Origin: Pseudomonas sp. 21
Lineage (GTDB): Bacteria; Pseudomonadota; Gammaproteobacteria; Pseudomonadales; Pseudomonadaceae
Assembly (NCBI RefSeq): GCF_000955805.1
Contig: NZ_JYOA01000001.1
Span: 285,235 to 349,234 of the forward strand
Reading direction: 5' to 3'
DNA: 64,000 bases
Part shown: positions 1 through 8,325 of the stretch, one piece after another
How the letters are laid out: every line of letters begins with the position of its first letter
How positions within the stretch are numbered: position 1 is the stretch's first letter
The notes under the pieces: generated by a model
The model's database searches: none
The model's input: the letters and a program-made list of their open reading frames with translations, nothing else
Told to the model about the DNA's origin: nothing
Program-made: the position numbers and the translations under genes

Positions 1-72
1 GGCATGGCCCGCTCCTACAGAAAAGCGTCGGCATCCGGTAGGCTGTGGGGTGTCCAACCCAGAGCTTCTCGC

Positions 73-669
73 ATGCCCGCCCTCACCTGCCCCCACCTCA
101 TCGGCCAGCACGTCGAACTCATTCCTCTGCGCGCGGAACACCGCGACGCACTGCTCAATGCAGCCACCGACGGCGAACTGTGGAACCTCAAGGTCACGGT
201 CGTGCCCAGCCCGGACACCGTGGATGGCTACATCGCCAAGGCCGAAAAGGGCCTGGAGGAAGGCACCGTCCTGCCCTTCGCCATCCTCGATCGGCGCACG
301 GGCAGGATCGTCGGCAGCACCCGCTTCTGGAAGGTCGACCGCGCCAACCGCAAGCTGGAGATCGGCCACACCTGGCTCGCGCTGTCGGCGCAGCGCACGC
401 CGATCAACACCGAGGCCAAGCTCCTGCTGCTCACCTACGCCTTCGAGGAACTCGACTGCGTGCGCGTGCAGTTCACCACCGACGAGCTGAACGAGAAGTC
501 CCGCGCCGCCATCCTGCGTCTGGGTGCCGTGCAGGAAGGCATCGTCCGCTTTGAGCGCATCATGCCCGACGGCCGCAAGCGCAACTCGGTGCGCTTCAGC
601 ATCATCGACAACGAATGGCCCGAGGTGAAGGCGCGACTCCAGCAAAGGTTGGGCCGCGCCACGGCTTGA
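73..669 (+). CDS. GNAT family N-acetyltransferase (RimJ/RimL type)
   Basis: A 198-residue cytoplasmic protein of the RimJ/RimL-like GNAT group (Acetyltransf_3). It opens with LIGQHVELIPLRAEHRDALL, the usual beta1-alpha1 of this group, and has the IVGSTRFWKVD strand and a C-terminal NEKSRAAILRLGAVQEG segment, the acetyl-CoA-proximal helix (N-x-x-S-R-A-A-I-x-K/R-L-G-A). GNATs move acetyl from acetyl-CoA to an amine; the substrate cannot be told. The frame stays open to base 4, but the homologous N-terminus begins at ATG 73, which I chose. The stop lies only a few bases from the convergent aldehyde dehydrogenase stop, so the gene is probably not part of that operon. Confidence 0.85.
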   Translation: MPALTCPHLIGQHVELIPLRAEHRDALLNAATDGELWNLKVTVVPSPDTVDGYIAKAEKGLEEGTVLPFAILDRRTGRIVGSTRFWKVDRANRKLEIGHTWLALSAQRTPINTEAKLLLLTYAFEELDCVRVQFTTDELNEKSRAAILRLGAVQEGIVRFERIMPDGRKRNSVRFSIIDNEWPEVKARLQQRLGRATA

Positions 670-673
670 AGGA

Positions 674-2176
674 TCAGCCCTGGTAGAACACCTCGTCGCT
701 GTACGGGTACCACCAGGAATGGATCTGCGGCTGGTGATCGATGATCACCATCTTCGAGCGGCGGAACGCGTCCAGCCCCTGGCGACCCAGTTCGCGGCCC
801 ATGCCGGACATCTTCCAGCCGCCGAAGGGCAAGGCGTCGTTGTCGATCAGCGGGTTGTTCACCCAGACCATGCCCGCTTCCAGGCGGTCCGCCGCTTCCA
901 TGGCTTCGGCCAGGTCAGTGGAGAACAGCGAGGCGCCCAGGCCGAAGGGGGAGTCGTTGGCCAGGCGCACGGCCTCGTCGAAGTCCTTCACCTTGCAGAT
1001 CGCCGCCACCGGGCCGAAGCATTCCTCGTGGAAGATCGCCATGGCCGGGGTGACGTCGGTGAGGATGGTCGGCTCGTAGTACCAGCCCACCGGGAACTGC
1101 TCGGGAATACGCCCGCCGCAGACCAGCGTGGCGCCCTTGGCGATGGCGTCGTCCACCAGGCGGATAACCTTGGCGCGCGCGGCCTCGCTGACCATCGGGC
1201 CGATCTCGGAGCGCTCCAGGCCATGGCCGATACGCAGCGCTCGGGTGCGTTCGGCGAAGCGCGCGACGAACTCGTCATGCACTTCGTCGACCACATAGAA
1301 GCGCTCGGCCGAGGTGCAGATCTGCCCGCTCAGGTGGAACGCCGCGGTCACTGCGCCGGCCGCGGCAACTTCCAGCGGTGCGTGGCGGGAGATGATCATC
1401 GGGTCGCTGCCGCCGGCCTCGATCACCGCCGGTTTCATCCGCTCGGCACAGGCCACCGCCACTGCCTTGCCGGCGGCGACGCTTCCGGTGAAGGCCACGG
1501 CATGGGTGCGCTCGGATTGCACCAGGCGCTGCGCGGTGCTGGCATCGCCCGGCACGCAGCTGACCATGCCCGGCGGCAGCACCTTGAAGTGCTCCATGAA
1601 CTTCAGCGTGCACAGCGTGGTACTTTCCGCCGGCTTGACGATGCAGGCGTTGCCCGCCGCCAGCGAGGCGGCCAGGGTCCAGCACATCAGCAGGATGGGG
1701 AAGTTGAACGGAATGATGTGCACGCTGACGCCGTAGGGCTCATAGCGCACATGCTGGAACGAGCCGAGCTGGGTGGTACCGGCCACCTTGCCCGCTTCAT
1801 CGCGGGCCATTTCGGCGTAGTAGCGGAAGATCGGCGCGCAGTTGGCCAGCTCACCCATGGCCTCGGGGAACGGCTTGCCCATTTCCAGGGTCATCAGCCG
1901 CGCGACTTCGCGCTGTGTAGCCTGGTCGGTTTCGATGGCATTGGCCAGCTGATGGAGGATCGCCGCGCGGGACTTCGCGTCCACGCGTTTCCACTCGCGC
2001 TGGGCGGCGTTGGCGGCATCGATGGTGGCGTCCACGTCTTCCGCGTCGCACAGGGCAATGCGGCCCACGGGCGTGAGGTCGGCGGGGTTGATGATGTCGC
2101 GCAGGCGTTGCGTGGCCACGCCCTGGTAGTGAGGGCCGATGAAGCGCAGGGGCACGTCGCTGTGGAAGTCGGTCAT
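674..2176 (-). CDS. NAD(P)-dependent aldehyde dehydrogenase
   Basis: A 500-residue aldehyde dehydrogenase that oxidises an aldehyde to the acid. Visible hallmarks are the oxyanion Asn near 158 (IIPFNFP), cofactor-binding Lys 181 (KPAES), the FTGSVAAGK turn near 229-237, general base Glu 253 in VIEAGGSDP and catalytic Cys 287 in SGQICTS. EAGGSDP instead of the common ELGGK resembles the succinate-semialdehyde type, but the substrate is unproven. The frame continues upstream to 2599, but that stretch is antisense-like and overlaps the kinase. ATG 2176 forms an ATGA overlap with the kinase stop, implying translational coupling. It is the last gene of the operon running from the binding protein at 9375. 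Confidence 0.9.
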   Translation of the reverse strand: MTDFHSDVPLRFIGPHYQGVATQRLRDIINPADLTPVGRIALCDAEDVDATIDAANAAQREWKRVDAKSRAAILHQLANAIETDQATQREVARLMTLEMGKPFPEAMGELANCAPIFRYYAEMARDEAGKVAGTTQLGSFQHVRYEPYGVSVHIIPFNFPILLMCWTLAASLAAGNACIVKPAESTTLCTLKFMEHFKVLPPGMVSCVPGDASTAQRLVQSERTHAVAFTGSVAAGKAVAVACAERMKPAVIEAGGSDPMIISRHAPLEVAAAGAVTAAFHLSGQICTSAERFYVVDEVHDEFVARFAERTRALRIGHGLERSEIGPMVSEAARAKVIRLVDDAIAKGATLVCGGRIPEQFPVGWYYEPTILTDVTPAMAIFHEECFGPVAAICKVKDFDEAVRLANDSPFGLGASLFSTDLAEAMEAADRLEAGMVWVNNPLIDNDALPFGGWKMSGMGRELGRQGLDAFRRSKMVIIDHQPQIHSWWYPYSDEVFYQG

Positions 2177-3225
2177 GGAATGCTCCGCAGGGATTCGGGT
2201 GAAGCCAGGCGCTGGGCGATCACGTCGCTCTCCAGCGGTTGGCGCCAGTTCGGCAAGTGAGCGTCGAGCAGTGCTGCCAGCGGGCGCAGCTGTTCGCTGT
2301 CGAGCGCGCGCTGGAACAGCCGCAGAACGCGCGGCAGGTGCTTGAGGTAGCCATGCTTGCCATCGCGCTTGGCCAGGCGCACGAAGATGCCCAGCACCTT
2401 GGCGTGGCGCTGTGCGGCGAGCACCTGGAAGTCGGCCATGAAGCGCCGGCCATCCACTTCCGGGCGCTGGCTGAGGTAATGGGTGAGCAGGGTCACGCGC
2501 AAGGTTTCGGGAATGTCGCGCCGCGCGTCTTCGAGCAGGGACATGAGGTCGTAGGCCGGCGCGCCGAACAGCGCGTCCTGGAAGTCCAGAAGCCCGCATG
2601 CGGCCACGCCCGCCCTGCCCTCCAGCAGCATCAGGTTGTCGACGTGGTAGTCGCGCAGCACCAGCACTTCGCGGCGCATCGAGGCGTCTCGCCAGAGCGC
2701 CGCGAATTCCGCCAGATAGCGCTCGCGAAGCTTCGCGGCGGCCTTTTCGCCCACCAGCAAGGGCGCGTACCAGTCGATGAACAACGCCGCCTCGTCCGCC
2801 AGTTTCTGCCCGTCGTAGGCCGGCACGCCTTCGGCCGCCTGCGGGCCGGCGCGGTGCAGGCGCACCAGGGCATCCACGGCGAGACGGTACAGCTCCGTTT
2901 CGCTGTGGCCGGCCGCGAACAGCCGGGTGTAGGTGGCGTCGCCGAAGTCCTCGATCAGCGCCAGGCCCAGCTCACGGTCGGCGGCCAGCACGTTCGGCGC
3001 CGACAGCCCGCAGTCGCGCAGCAGGTGTGCCACCCGCAGGTACGGCGCCAGCGGCTCGGCGCCGGGTGGCGAATCCATCAGCAGCAGGCCCTTGCCGTCA
3101 ACGCGGAAGTAGCGCCGCGCCGAGGCGTCGGCCGGCAGCGCAGTGAGCGCTGCTTCGGCGAGACCGCTGCCGGCGAGGAAGGTCTCGCGGGCGGCGGCGC
3201 GGGTGGTTTCACAAGGCAGGTTCAT
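2173..3225 (-). CDS. AmgK-like sugar kinase / aminoglycoside phosphotransferase family
   Basis: A 350-residue member of the APH/choline-kinase fold, closest by eye to COG3178, which includes the cell-wall sugar kinase AmgK (MurNAc/GlcNAc 1-kinase). Seen: PADASARRYFRV near 31-42 (the DAS-x-RRYFR signature of the AmgK group), catalytic loop RDYHVDNLM with His 194, Asp 196 and Asn 197, and metal-binding LLDFQDA with Asp 214. The family phosphorylates sugars or small hydroxylated amines with ATP. It overlaps the dehydrogenase start and follows cupin 1 by about 4 bp. In an operon that also encodes a glycosyltransferase, a sugar or amino-sugar substrate is attractive but unproven; a choline- or aminoglycoside-type substrate is possible. 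Confidence 0.78.
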   Translation of the reverse strand: MNLPCETTRAAARETFLAGSGLAEAALTALPADASARRYFRVDGKGLLLMDSPPGAEPLAPYLRVAHLLRDCGLSAPNVLAADRELGLALIEDFGDATYTRLFAAGHSETELYRLAVDALVRLHRAGPQAAEGVPAYDGQKLADEAALFIDWYAPLLVGEKAAAKLRERYLAEFAALWRDASMRREVLVLRDYHVDNLMLLEGRAGVAACGLLDFQDALFGAPAYDLMSLLEDARRDIPETLRVTLLTHYLSQRPEVDGRRFMADFQVLAAQRHAKVLGIFVRLAKRDGKHGYLKHLPRVLRLFQRALDSEQLRPLAALLDAHLPNWRQPLESDVIAQRLASPESLRSIP

Positions 3226-3229
3226 GGCA

Positions 3230-3574
3230 TCACCGGATCATGTAGACCTTCTTGATGGTCTCGTGCACGGTGCACACGCCCTTCCAGTCCTTGGGGAAGA
3301 AGGCCGCGGTGTCCGGCTCGATCTCGATCACCTCGCCGGACTCGTGCACATAGGTGCAGCGGCCTTCGAGGAAATGGCAGAACTCGTCGCTGGTCACGTG
3401 GCAGAACCACTTGCCCGGCGTGCAGTGCCAGATGCCACATTCGGACTGGCCTTCAGGCCCCTTGTGCAGGACCACGCCGCTGACGTGGGATTCGCCCTCG
3501 AGCATGGTCGGGATCACGCCCCAGTCCTTGAGTTCGGTGACTTGCAGCGGGCGATGGATAACGGGGGTCTTCAT
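3230..3574 (-). CDS. DUF861-type cupin domain protein (cupin 1)
   Basis: A 114-residue single-domain cupin (Cupin_3/DUF861, the ureidoglycine-aminohydrolase/EutQ-like group). Motifs seen: GIWHCTPGKW, then DEFCHFLEGRCTY (cupin motif 1) and PKDWKGVCTVHE (motif 2). Two ATGs lie 6 bp apart (3580 and 3574). The Shine-Dalgarno AAGGAG abuts the first and sits 6 nt before the second, so ATG 3574 (MKTPVIH) is chosen. It lies between cupin 2 and the kinase in the same operon. A role in isomerising, hydrolysing or binding a small polar metabolite is possible, but no reaction can be assigned. Confidence 0.82.
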   Translation of the reverse strand: MKTPVIHRPLQVTELKDWGVIPTMLEGESHVSGVVLHKGPEGQSECGIWHCTPGKWFCHVTSDEFCHFLEGRCTYVHESGEVIEIEPDTAAFFPKDWKGVCTVHETIKKVYMIR

Positions 3575-3618
3575 GGACATCTCCTTCGATGGCCGCCCGC
3601 ACGGGCGACCGGGTAAGG

Positions 3619-3706
3619 CGTAGGGCGAATAACCGCTTGCGGTTATCCGCCGATAAATTCGGCGCAAGGTCGATGGCGGATAACGCCTGCGGCGTTATGC
3701 GCCCTA
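3619..3706. repeat. Inverted pair of REP-like palindromes
   Basis: Two short imperfect palindromes face each other between the two cupin genes. The outer arms GTAGGGCGAATAACC (from 3620) and the complement of GCGTTATGCGCCCTAC (3691-3706) pair with each other, and each half has its own inner hairpin (CCGCTTGCGG; CGCCTGCGGCG). GTAGGGCGnATAAC is a familiar intergenic palindrome in Pseudomonas, so this is probably a REP doublet that may stabilise or attenuate the operon mRNA. Confidence 0.6.
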
Positions 3707-3711
3707 CGAAA

Positions 3712-4077
3712 TCAGGCCAGCATGTAGAGGTTGCGCAGCGTGGTGTGCACGGTGCATTCGCCAGTCCAGCCGGCGGGGAACAGCACCAGGGTGTCGGGCT
3801 CGACCTCGATCACCTCGCCCTCATCAGAGCGATAGGTGGCGCGGCCGGAAACGAAATGACAGAGCTCGTCGCGCGGGATCGACAGCCGCCAGCGGCCGGG
3901 GGTGCAGACCCACAGGCCGGTCTCGGGGCTGTTGTTCGGCCCCTTGAACAGCAGGCGGCCGCTGGAGTGCGAGACGCCTTCCAGCGCATCCGACTGCACG
4001 CCCCAGTCCACCAGGTCGTCATAGTCGCGGGCGCCACGGATGTGCGGCGCGGTGCTGTCGCCTTTGAACTCAGCCAT
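3712..4077 (-). CDS. DUF861-type cupin domain protein (cupin 2)
   Basis: A 121-residue cupin paralogous to cupin 1 (GLWVCTPGRW; DELCHFVSGRATY; PAGWTGECTVHTTLRNLYML). The ATG at 4077 overlaps the glycosyltransferase stop by 8 bp, so the two are probably translationally coupled. The REP-like doublet separates it from cupin 1. Two tandem members suggest a heteromer or two successive steps on related substrates; this is inference. No reaction can be assigned from sequence. Confidence 0.82.
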   Translation of the reverse strand: MAEFKGDSTAPHIRGARDYDDLVDWGVQSDALEGVSHSSGRLLFKGPNNSPETGLWVCTPGRWRLSIPRDELCHFVSGRATYRSDEGEVIEVEPDTLVLFPAGWTGECTVHTTLRNLYMLA

Positions 4078-5374
4078 GGTTCACCGCCTTGCCGCCCATC
4101 AGTTGGTCGAGGATGCGCGCGGCATCCTCCGGGCCCTTGCGCGAGCGCATGTAGTCGCTGGTGCGCGCCAGGCGCCCCTGCATCAGCTCGTCCCCCAGCA
4201 GCTGGGCGATGTTGCGTGCCAGGTCTTCCTCGCTCCAGTCGTACCGATCCATGCGCAGGCCGTGGCCGCTTTCCTGGGCACGCATGGCGTTGTCGTGGCC
4301 GTCCCAGACATAGGGCATGACGATGGCGGGCTTACCGAAGAACAGGCACTCGGTGAAGCTGTTGTTGCCGCCGTGGTGGATCACCCCGTCGACCTGGGCG
4401 ATCACCGAGGGCTGCGGGTACCAGTTGGAAACGATCACGTTGTCCGGCAGGTCGTCGTACTTCTCCACGTGCTCGCCGACGTTGAACAGCGCGCGGTACG
4501 GCAGCTTGCCGATGGTGGTGACCAGGCGCTTGAGCAGCTCGACATCGCCCGAGCCGAGGCTGCCGAAGCTGACGTAGAGCAGCGGCTTGTCGTTGTGCGC
4601 CTTGAACTGCGGGATTTCGTAAGGCTTGTCGCTGCGCACGCAGCCCTGCAGGTAATGGAACTGTCGCGCCGGCAGCGGGTGGCGGCGTTCGAATTTAACC
4701 GGGTCCGGGTACAGCAGCAGGTTCATGTAGGGCGACTCTTCGAAGAAGGTGCCCAGCGGGTACGGCCGCTCACCACACTCGGCGAGGAAGTCGTTGAAGT
4801 CGGCATGGATCGGCGCGATCACTTCCTCGAAGCGCTTCTGGAAGCGCGCATGGCCCTCCTTGTCGTCCACGCTCATGCCCGACAGGTACGGCGGGATGTC
4901 CGGGTCATGCACTTCGTTCTCCGAGCAGGAGATGATCCGCACCCACGGCTTGCCGTAGTGCTTGATGGCCGGGAAGAGGATCACGTTGTCCACGCAGATC
5001 AGGTCCGGCTTGATCCGGTCGAGGATCGCCGGCAGCTCCTTCTGCGCCCACTTGGAGGTGGAAACGATGGCCTCCCAGCACTCCTTCACGTAGTTGTCGA
5101 GCTGGTCGATCGGCGCCTTGCGGAAGTTGGGGATGTGGCCGTTGATGAAGTCGGTCCAGTAGCGCGCCATCTCCTCGGCCGGCATCGGCTCGGACATGTT
5201 CACGTAGTGCTCCTCGAAGCCGTAGGCCGAGTACACCCCGGTCATGCCCGGGTCGGTGAGGAACACCGCCTTGTGCCCCAGCGCCTCGCAGGCCTGGGCG
5301 ATGCCGACGGAGTTGAGGGCCGGGCCGTAGGCGGCCTCGGGGAAGAAGGCGATGACCTTGCGTTCACTACTCAT
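4070..5374 (-). CDS. UGT-like (GT1, MGT-type) glycosyltransferase
   Basis: A 434-residue GT-B glycosyltransferase of family GT1 (macrolide/UDP-glycosyltransferase type). The N-terminal acceptor domain starts IAFFPEAAYGPALNSVGIAQ. The C-terminal donor domain has YVSFGSLGS (267-275), WYPQ (318-321) and a PSPG-like block HHGGNNSFTE (333-342) ... WDGHDNA (357-363), where the family binds the nucleotide-sugar. There is no signal peptide or membrane anchor, so it is cytoplasmic. ATG 5374 is preceded by CAGGAGAGCACC. It lies 33 bp downstream of the ABC ATPase gene, and a paralogue sits at 10583 on the other strand. GT1 enzymes glycosylate small lipophilic or polyphenolic acceptors. Placement inside a polyamine-importer operon is unusual. 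Confidence 0.88.
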   Translation of the reverse strand: MSSERKVIAFFPEAAYGPALNSVGIAQACEALGHKAVFLTDPGMTGVYSAYGFEEHYVNMSEPMPAEEMARYWTDFINGHIPNFRKAPIDQLDNYVKECWEAIVSTSKWAQKELPAILDRIKPDLICVDNVILFPAIKHYGKPWVRIISCSENEVHDPDIPPYLSGMSVDDKEGHARFQKRFEEVIAPIHADFNDFLAECGERPYPLGTFFEESPYMNLLLYPDPVKFERRHPLPARQFHYLQGCVRSDKPYEIPQFKAHNDKPLLYVSFGSLGSGDVELLKRLVTTIGKLPYRALFNVGEHVEKYDDLPDNVIVSNWYPQPSVIAQVDGVIHHGGNNSFTECLFFGKPAIVMPYVWDGHDNAMRAQESGHGLRMDRYDWSEEDLARNIAQLLGDELMQGRLARTSDYMRSRKGPEDAARILDQLMGGKAVNHG

Positions 5375-5407
5375 GGTGCTCTCCTGTAGGTCTTGTTCTT
5401 GAAGCAA

Positions 5408-6487
5408 TCAGTGAGTCAGCACGCGGCCGTGCCGCGCATCCCAGCCCAGGCGCACCGGCATGCCGGCGGCAAGGCGCAAGAAGTCGTAGTCCGAGGACGG
5501 CACGCGGACGATCAGCGGCTTGCTGGACAGCGCCGTGTTCACGTGCAGGTTGGTGTCCAGGCCGTGGTAGGCGACTTCCGCCACCTCGCCCTGGATCTGG
5601 TTGTCGGTGGCCGGCGTGGCGTCGGTGAGCACGCGCAGGCGCTCCGGGCGCAACGCCAGCGTCACGCTCTCGGGGCTGGACTCGGCGGTGGTCTCGATGT
5701 TCAGCACCTGGTCGCCGGCCTGCAGGCGATTGGTGCCCACGCGGCGACCCTCGATCAGGTTGCTGACGCCGATGAAGTCGGCGACGAAGCGGCTGCCTGG
5801 GTTCTCGTAGAGTTCGCTGGGGCTGCCGCACTGGCAGACCTTGCCGTCGCGCAGCACGGCCATGCGGTCGGACATGACCAGGGCTTCTTCCTGGTCGTGG
5901 GTGACCATGATGAAAGTGATGCCGCTCTCGTGCTGCAGGCGCTTGAGTTCCAGCTGCATCTTCTCGCGCAGCTTCTTGTCCAGCGCGCCGAGGGGCTCGT
6001 CCAACAGCAGCACGCGCGGGCGCTTGACCAGCGCGCGGGCCAGGGCGACGCGCTGGCGCTGGCCGCCGGAGAGCTGGTCCGGACGGCGATTGGCGAGCGG
6101 GCCGAGCTGCGCGGTTTCCAGCACCGCGTCGACGCGCTGGCGAATCTCGCCGGCCGGCAGCTTCTCCATCTCCAGGCCGTAGGCGATGTTGCTGCGCACG
6201 GTCATGTTGGGGAACAGCGCGTAGGACTGGAACATCAGGTTCAGTGGGCGCTTGTTCGGCGGCAGCGGCGAGATGTCCTGGCCGCCCAGGCAGATGGCGC
6301 CGGAACTGGGCGTCTCGAAGCCGGCGATCATCCGCATCAGGGTGGTCTTGCCACACCCGGAGGGGCCGAGCAGCGCGAAGAACTCGTTCTCGCGGATCGC
6401 CAGGGACACCTGGTCCACCGCCGTCAGGCCCTCGCCGTAGGATTTGCTGACCTGGTCCAGCACCAGCAGGTCGGAAGACTTAGTCAT
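5408..6487 (-). CDS. Spermidine/putrescine-type ABC transporter ATP-binding protein (PotA-like)
   Basis: A 359-residue ATPase that powers import through the two permeases encoded just upstream. Walker A GPSGCGKTT at 41-49, Q-loop MFQSYALFPN, signature LSGGQRQR at 139-146, Walker B LLLDEP near 160-165, D-loop GALDKK and H-loop MVTHDQEEAL are all intact. A C-terminal TOBE-type domain (about 280-359) matches PotA/PotG length. The start ATG overlaps the PotC-like stop by 8 bp. The substrate is a polyamine or other cationic small molecule by family; this cannot be narrowed from sequence. Confidence 0.92.
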   Translation of the reverse strand: MTKSSDLLVLDQVSKSYGEGLTAVDQVSLAIRENEFFALLGPSGCGKTTLMRMIAGFETPSSGAICLGGQDISPLPPNKRPLNLMFQSYALFPNMTVRSNIAYGLEMEKLPAGEIRQRVDAVLETAQLGPLANRRPDQLSGGQRQRVALARALVKRPRVLLLDEPLGALDKKLREKMQLELKRLQHESGITFIMVTHDQEEALVMSDRMAVLRDGKVCQCGSPSELYENPGSRFVADFIGVSNLIEGRRVGTNRLQAGDQVLNIETTAESSPESVTLALRPERLRVLTDATPATDNQIQGEVAEVAYHGLDTNLHVNTALSSKPLIVRVPSSDYDFLRLAAGMPVRLGWDARHGRVLTH

Positions 6488-7286
6488 GGGCTTTGGGCAC
6501 CTTGTTCAGACGTTGGGAGGCAAACAGCGCGGTGAAGCTGACCAGCATCACCAGGGTGGCGAGGGCGTTGATTTCCGGGGTCACGCCGAAGCGGATCATC
6601 GAGTAGATCTGCATCGGCAGCGTGGTGGAGGCGCTGCCGGAACCGGAGTTGAAGAAGGCGATGATGAATTCGTCCACCGACAGGGTGAACGCCAGCAGCC
6701 CGCCGGCCAGCACGCCGGGGAAGATCGCCGGCAGCAGCACGCGGCGCGCCGTGGTGAACCAGCCGGCGCCCAGGTCGATGGAGGCTTCGAGGATCGAATA
6801 GTCGAAGTGCTTGAGCCGCGTGCGCACCACCGCGCAGACGAAGGCGATGTTGAACACCACGTGGCTGAGGATGATCGAGTGCAGCCCCAGGCTCATCTTC
6901 AGCAGGTTGAAGAAGCTCAGCAGCGCGATGGCCAGGACGATGTCGGGGATGATCATCGGCGCCATCAGCAGGGTGTCGGCAAGGTTCGCACCCTTCTTGC
7001 CGGGGTTGTTGCGGGCACGCATCTCCACACCCAATGCGAGCAAAGTGCCGAGCACGCAGGCGATGAAGGTGGAGGTCAGCGCGACGATCAGGGTGTTCAG
7101 TGCCGCGTGCTGGATCGAGGCATTGGCCAGCAGCTTGGCGTACCACTTCAGCGAAGCGCCGCCCCAGGCGGTAGGCAGGCCGCTGGCGTTGAACGACAGC
7201 AGGATCAGCACCAGGATCGGCACATAGAGGAAGGCGTACACCAGCCACAGGTGCGCGCCGAGGGCGATGCCGGACGAATTACGCAT
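6480..7286 (-). CDS. ABC transporter permease (PotC-like)
   Basis: A 268-residue inner-membrane permease with about six membrane spans and the cytoplasmic EAA loop ILEASIDLGAGWFTTARRVLLP that contacts the ATPase. An in-frame GTG lies at 7304, but ATG 7286 has GGAGG nine bases ahead and gives an 8-bp overlap with the PotB-like stop, matching the other junctions in this operon, so ATG 7286 is preferred. It pairs with the PotB-like subunit as a heterodimeric channel. Confidence 0.9.
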   Translation of the reverse strand: MRNSSGIALGAHLWLVYAFLYVPILVLILLSFNASGLPTAWGGASLKWYAKLLANASIQHAALNTLIVALTSTFIACVLGTLLALGVEMRARNNPGKKGANLADTLLMAPMIIPDIVLAIALLSFFNLLKMSLGLHSIILSHVVFNIAFVCAVVRTRLKHFDYSILEASIDLGAGWFTTARRVLLPAIFPGVLAGGLLAFTLSVDEFIIAFFNSGSGSASTTLPMQIYSMIRFGVTPEINALATLVMLVSFTALFASQRLNKVPKAHD

Positions 7287-8151
7287 GACGTTCGCCCTCC
7301 GCACCCTGTGCCCGGCGCGAGACCATGGCCTGGATGAACAGCAGCAGCATCATGATGCCGATCAGGAAGAAGCTCAGCGCCGCGCCGAAGGGCCAGTCGC
7401 GCGCGGTGAGGAACTGCGCGTAGATCAGGTTGCCGACCATCTGCACCTGCTTGCCGCCCAGCAGGTCGGCGGTGATGAAGTTGCCGATCGACAGCACGAA
7501 GACGAACACCGCGCCGGCCGCCACGCCCGGCACCGACAGCGGCAGGATCACCCGGCGGAAGGTGGTCCAGCCGGAGGCGCCGAGGTCCCGCGAGGCTTCC
7601 CAGAGCTCGTTGTCGATGCGCGACAGCGAGCTGTAGATGGCGAGGATGACGAAGGGGATGTAGTTGTAGACCAGCCCTAGCACCACGGTGGCGTCGGTGT
7701 AGAGCAGGCTGATCGGCTCGCCGCTGTAGCCCAGCAGGCTGAACAGGCGGTTGAGCAGGCCCTCGCGGTTGAGCAGCACGATCCAGGCGTAGGTGCGGAT
7801 CAGGTAGTTGCTCCAGAACGGCAGCATCACCAGGAACAGGTAAACGGCCTGCCGACGCGGTGTGGTCCGGGTGATGGCGTAGGCCGCCGGGTAGCCGATG
7901 AGCACCGCGAAGAGCATCGCCAGGCCGGCGATCTTCGCCGAGCGCAGGAGGATGTCGAGGTACAGCGGGTCCACCGCGCGGCGGTAGTTTTCCCAGGTGA
8001 ACACATAGTCGATGCCGCCATAGGCACCGCGCTCGAGGAAGCTGTAGACCAGCACCAGCAGGCACGGCAGCAGCAGGAACAAGGCCAGCCAGCCCAGACC
8101 GGGCGCGAGCAGCCAGGCCGACAATTTGCGGTCGGCGGATAAAGCGGTCAT
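7279..8151 (-). CDS. ABC transporter permease (PotB-like)
   Basis: A 290-residue inner-membrane permease with a long first span (WLALFLLLPCLLVLVYSFL) and EAA loop LWEASRDLGASGWTTFRR, typical of PotB/PotH proteins. ATG 8151 follows a G-rich Shine-Dalgarno (GGGGGAAC). A 16-bp stem-loop lies between this gene and the upstream binding-protein gene, and could lower expression of the membrane genes relative to the binding protein. Confidence 0.9.
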   Translation of the reverse strand: MTALSADRKLSAWLLAPGLGWLALFLLLPCLLVLVYSFLERGAYGGIDYVFTWENYRRAVDPLYLDILLRSAKIAGLAMLFAVLIGYPAAYAITRTTPRRQAVYLFLVMLPFWSNYLIRTYAWIVLLNREGLLNRLFSLLGYSGEPISLLYTDATVVLGLVYNYIPFVILAIYSSLSRIDNELWEASRDLGASGWTTFRRVILPLSVPGVAAGAVFVFVLSIGNFITADLLGGKQVQMVGNLIYAQFLTARDWPFGAALSFFLIGIMMLLLFIQAMVSRRAQGAEGERHA

Positions 8152-8244
8152 GCGTAGTTCCCCCAACCCCACGCCAGGCGGGGTGCTTCAGGGTTATTAA
8201 ATGCAGTGAACTTCTGGGGCGAGCGAGCTAGAGCGAGGCAAGGC

Positions 8245-8293
8245 GAGAACAAGCGTGGGCGCGGCGTAAATAAGCAAGCCCGCGCTTGTTCTC
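8245..8293. terminator. Stem-loop between binding-protein and permease genes
   Basis: Arms 8245-8260 and 8278-8293 pair at 15 of 16 positions around a 17-nt loop (left arm GAGAACAAGCGTGGGC). There is no U-tract, so it is more likely an mRNA-stabilising or partial-termination element (or a REP-type palindrome) than a full terminator. It lies in the 174-bp gap between the potD-like and potB-like genes, where such elements commonly set a high binding-protein to permease ratio. Confidence 0.55.
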
Positions 8294-8325
8294 AACGCAG
8301 CATCGCCGACGCGCAGCCGGCCCTA

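Noticed and set aside
719-2260. 513-codon plus-strand open frame opposite the aldehyde dehydrogenase
   Set aside because: A typical high-GC shadow frame (His/Gly/Arg/Ala-rich) antisense to a clearly conserved enzyme. Many similar shadows were ignored.
2177-2599. In-frame upstream extension of the aldehyde dehydrogenase
   Set aside because: It is Arg/Pro/Ala-rich antisense-like sequence inside the kinase gene, shows no ALDH homology, and the ATGA overlap at 2173-2176 gives a better start.
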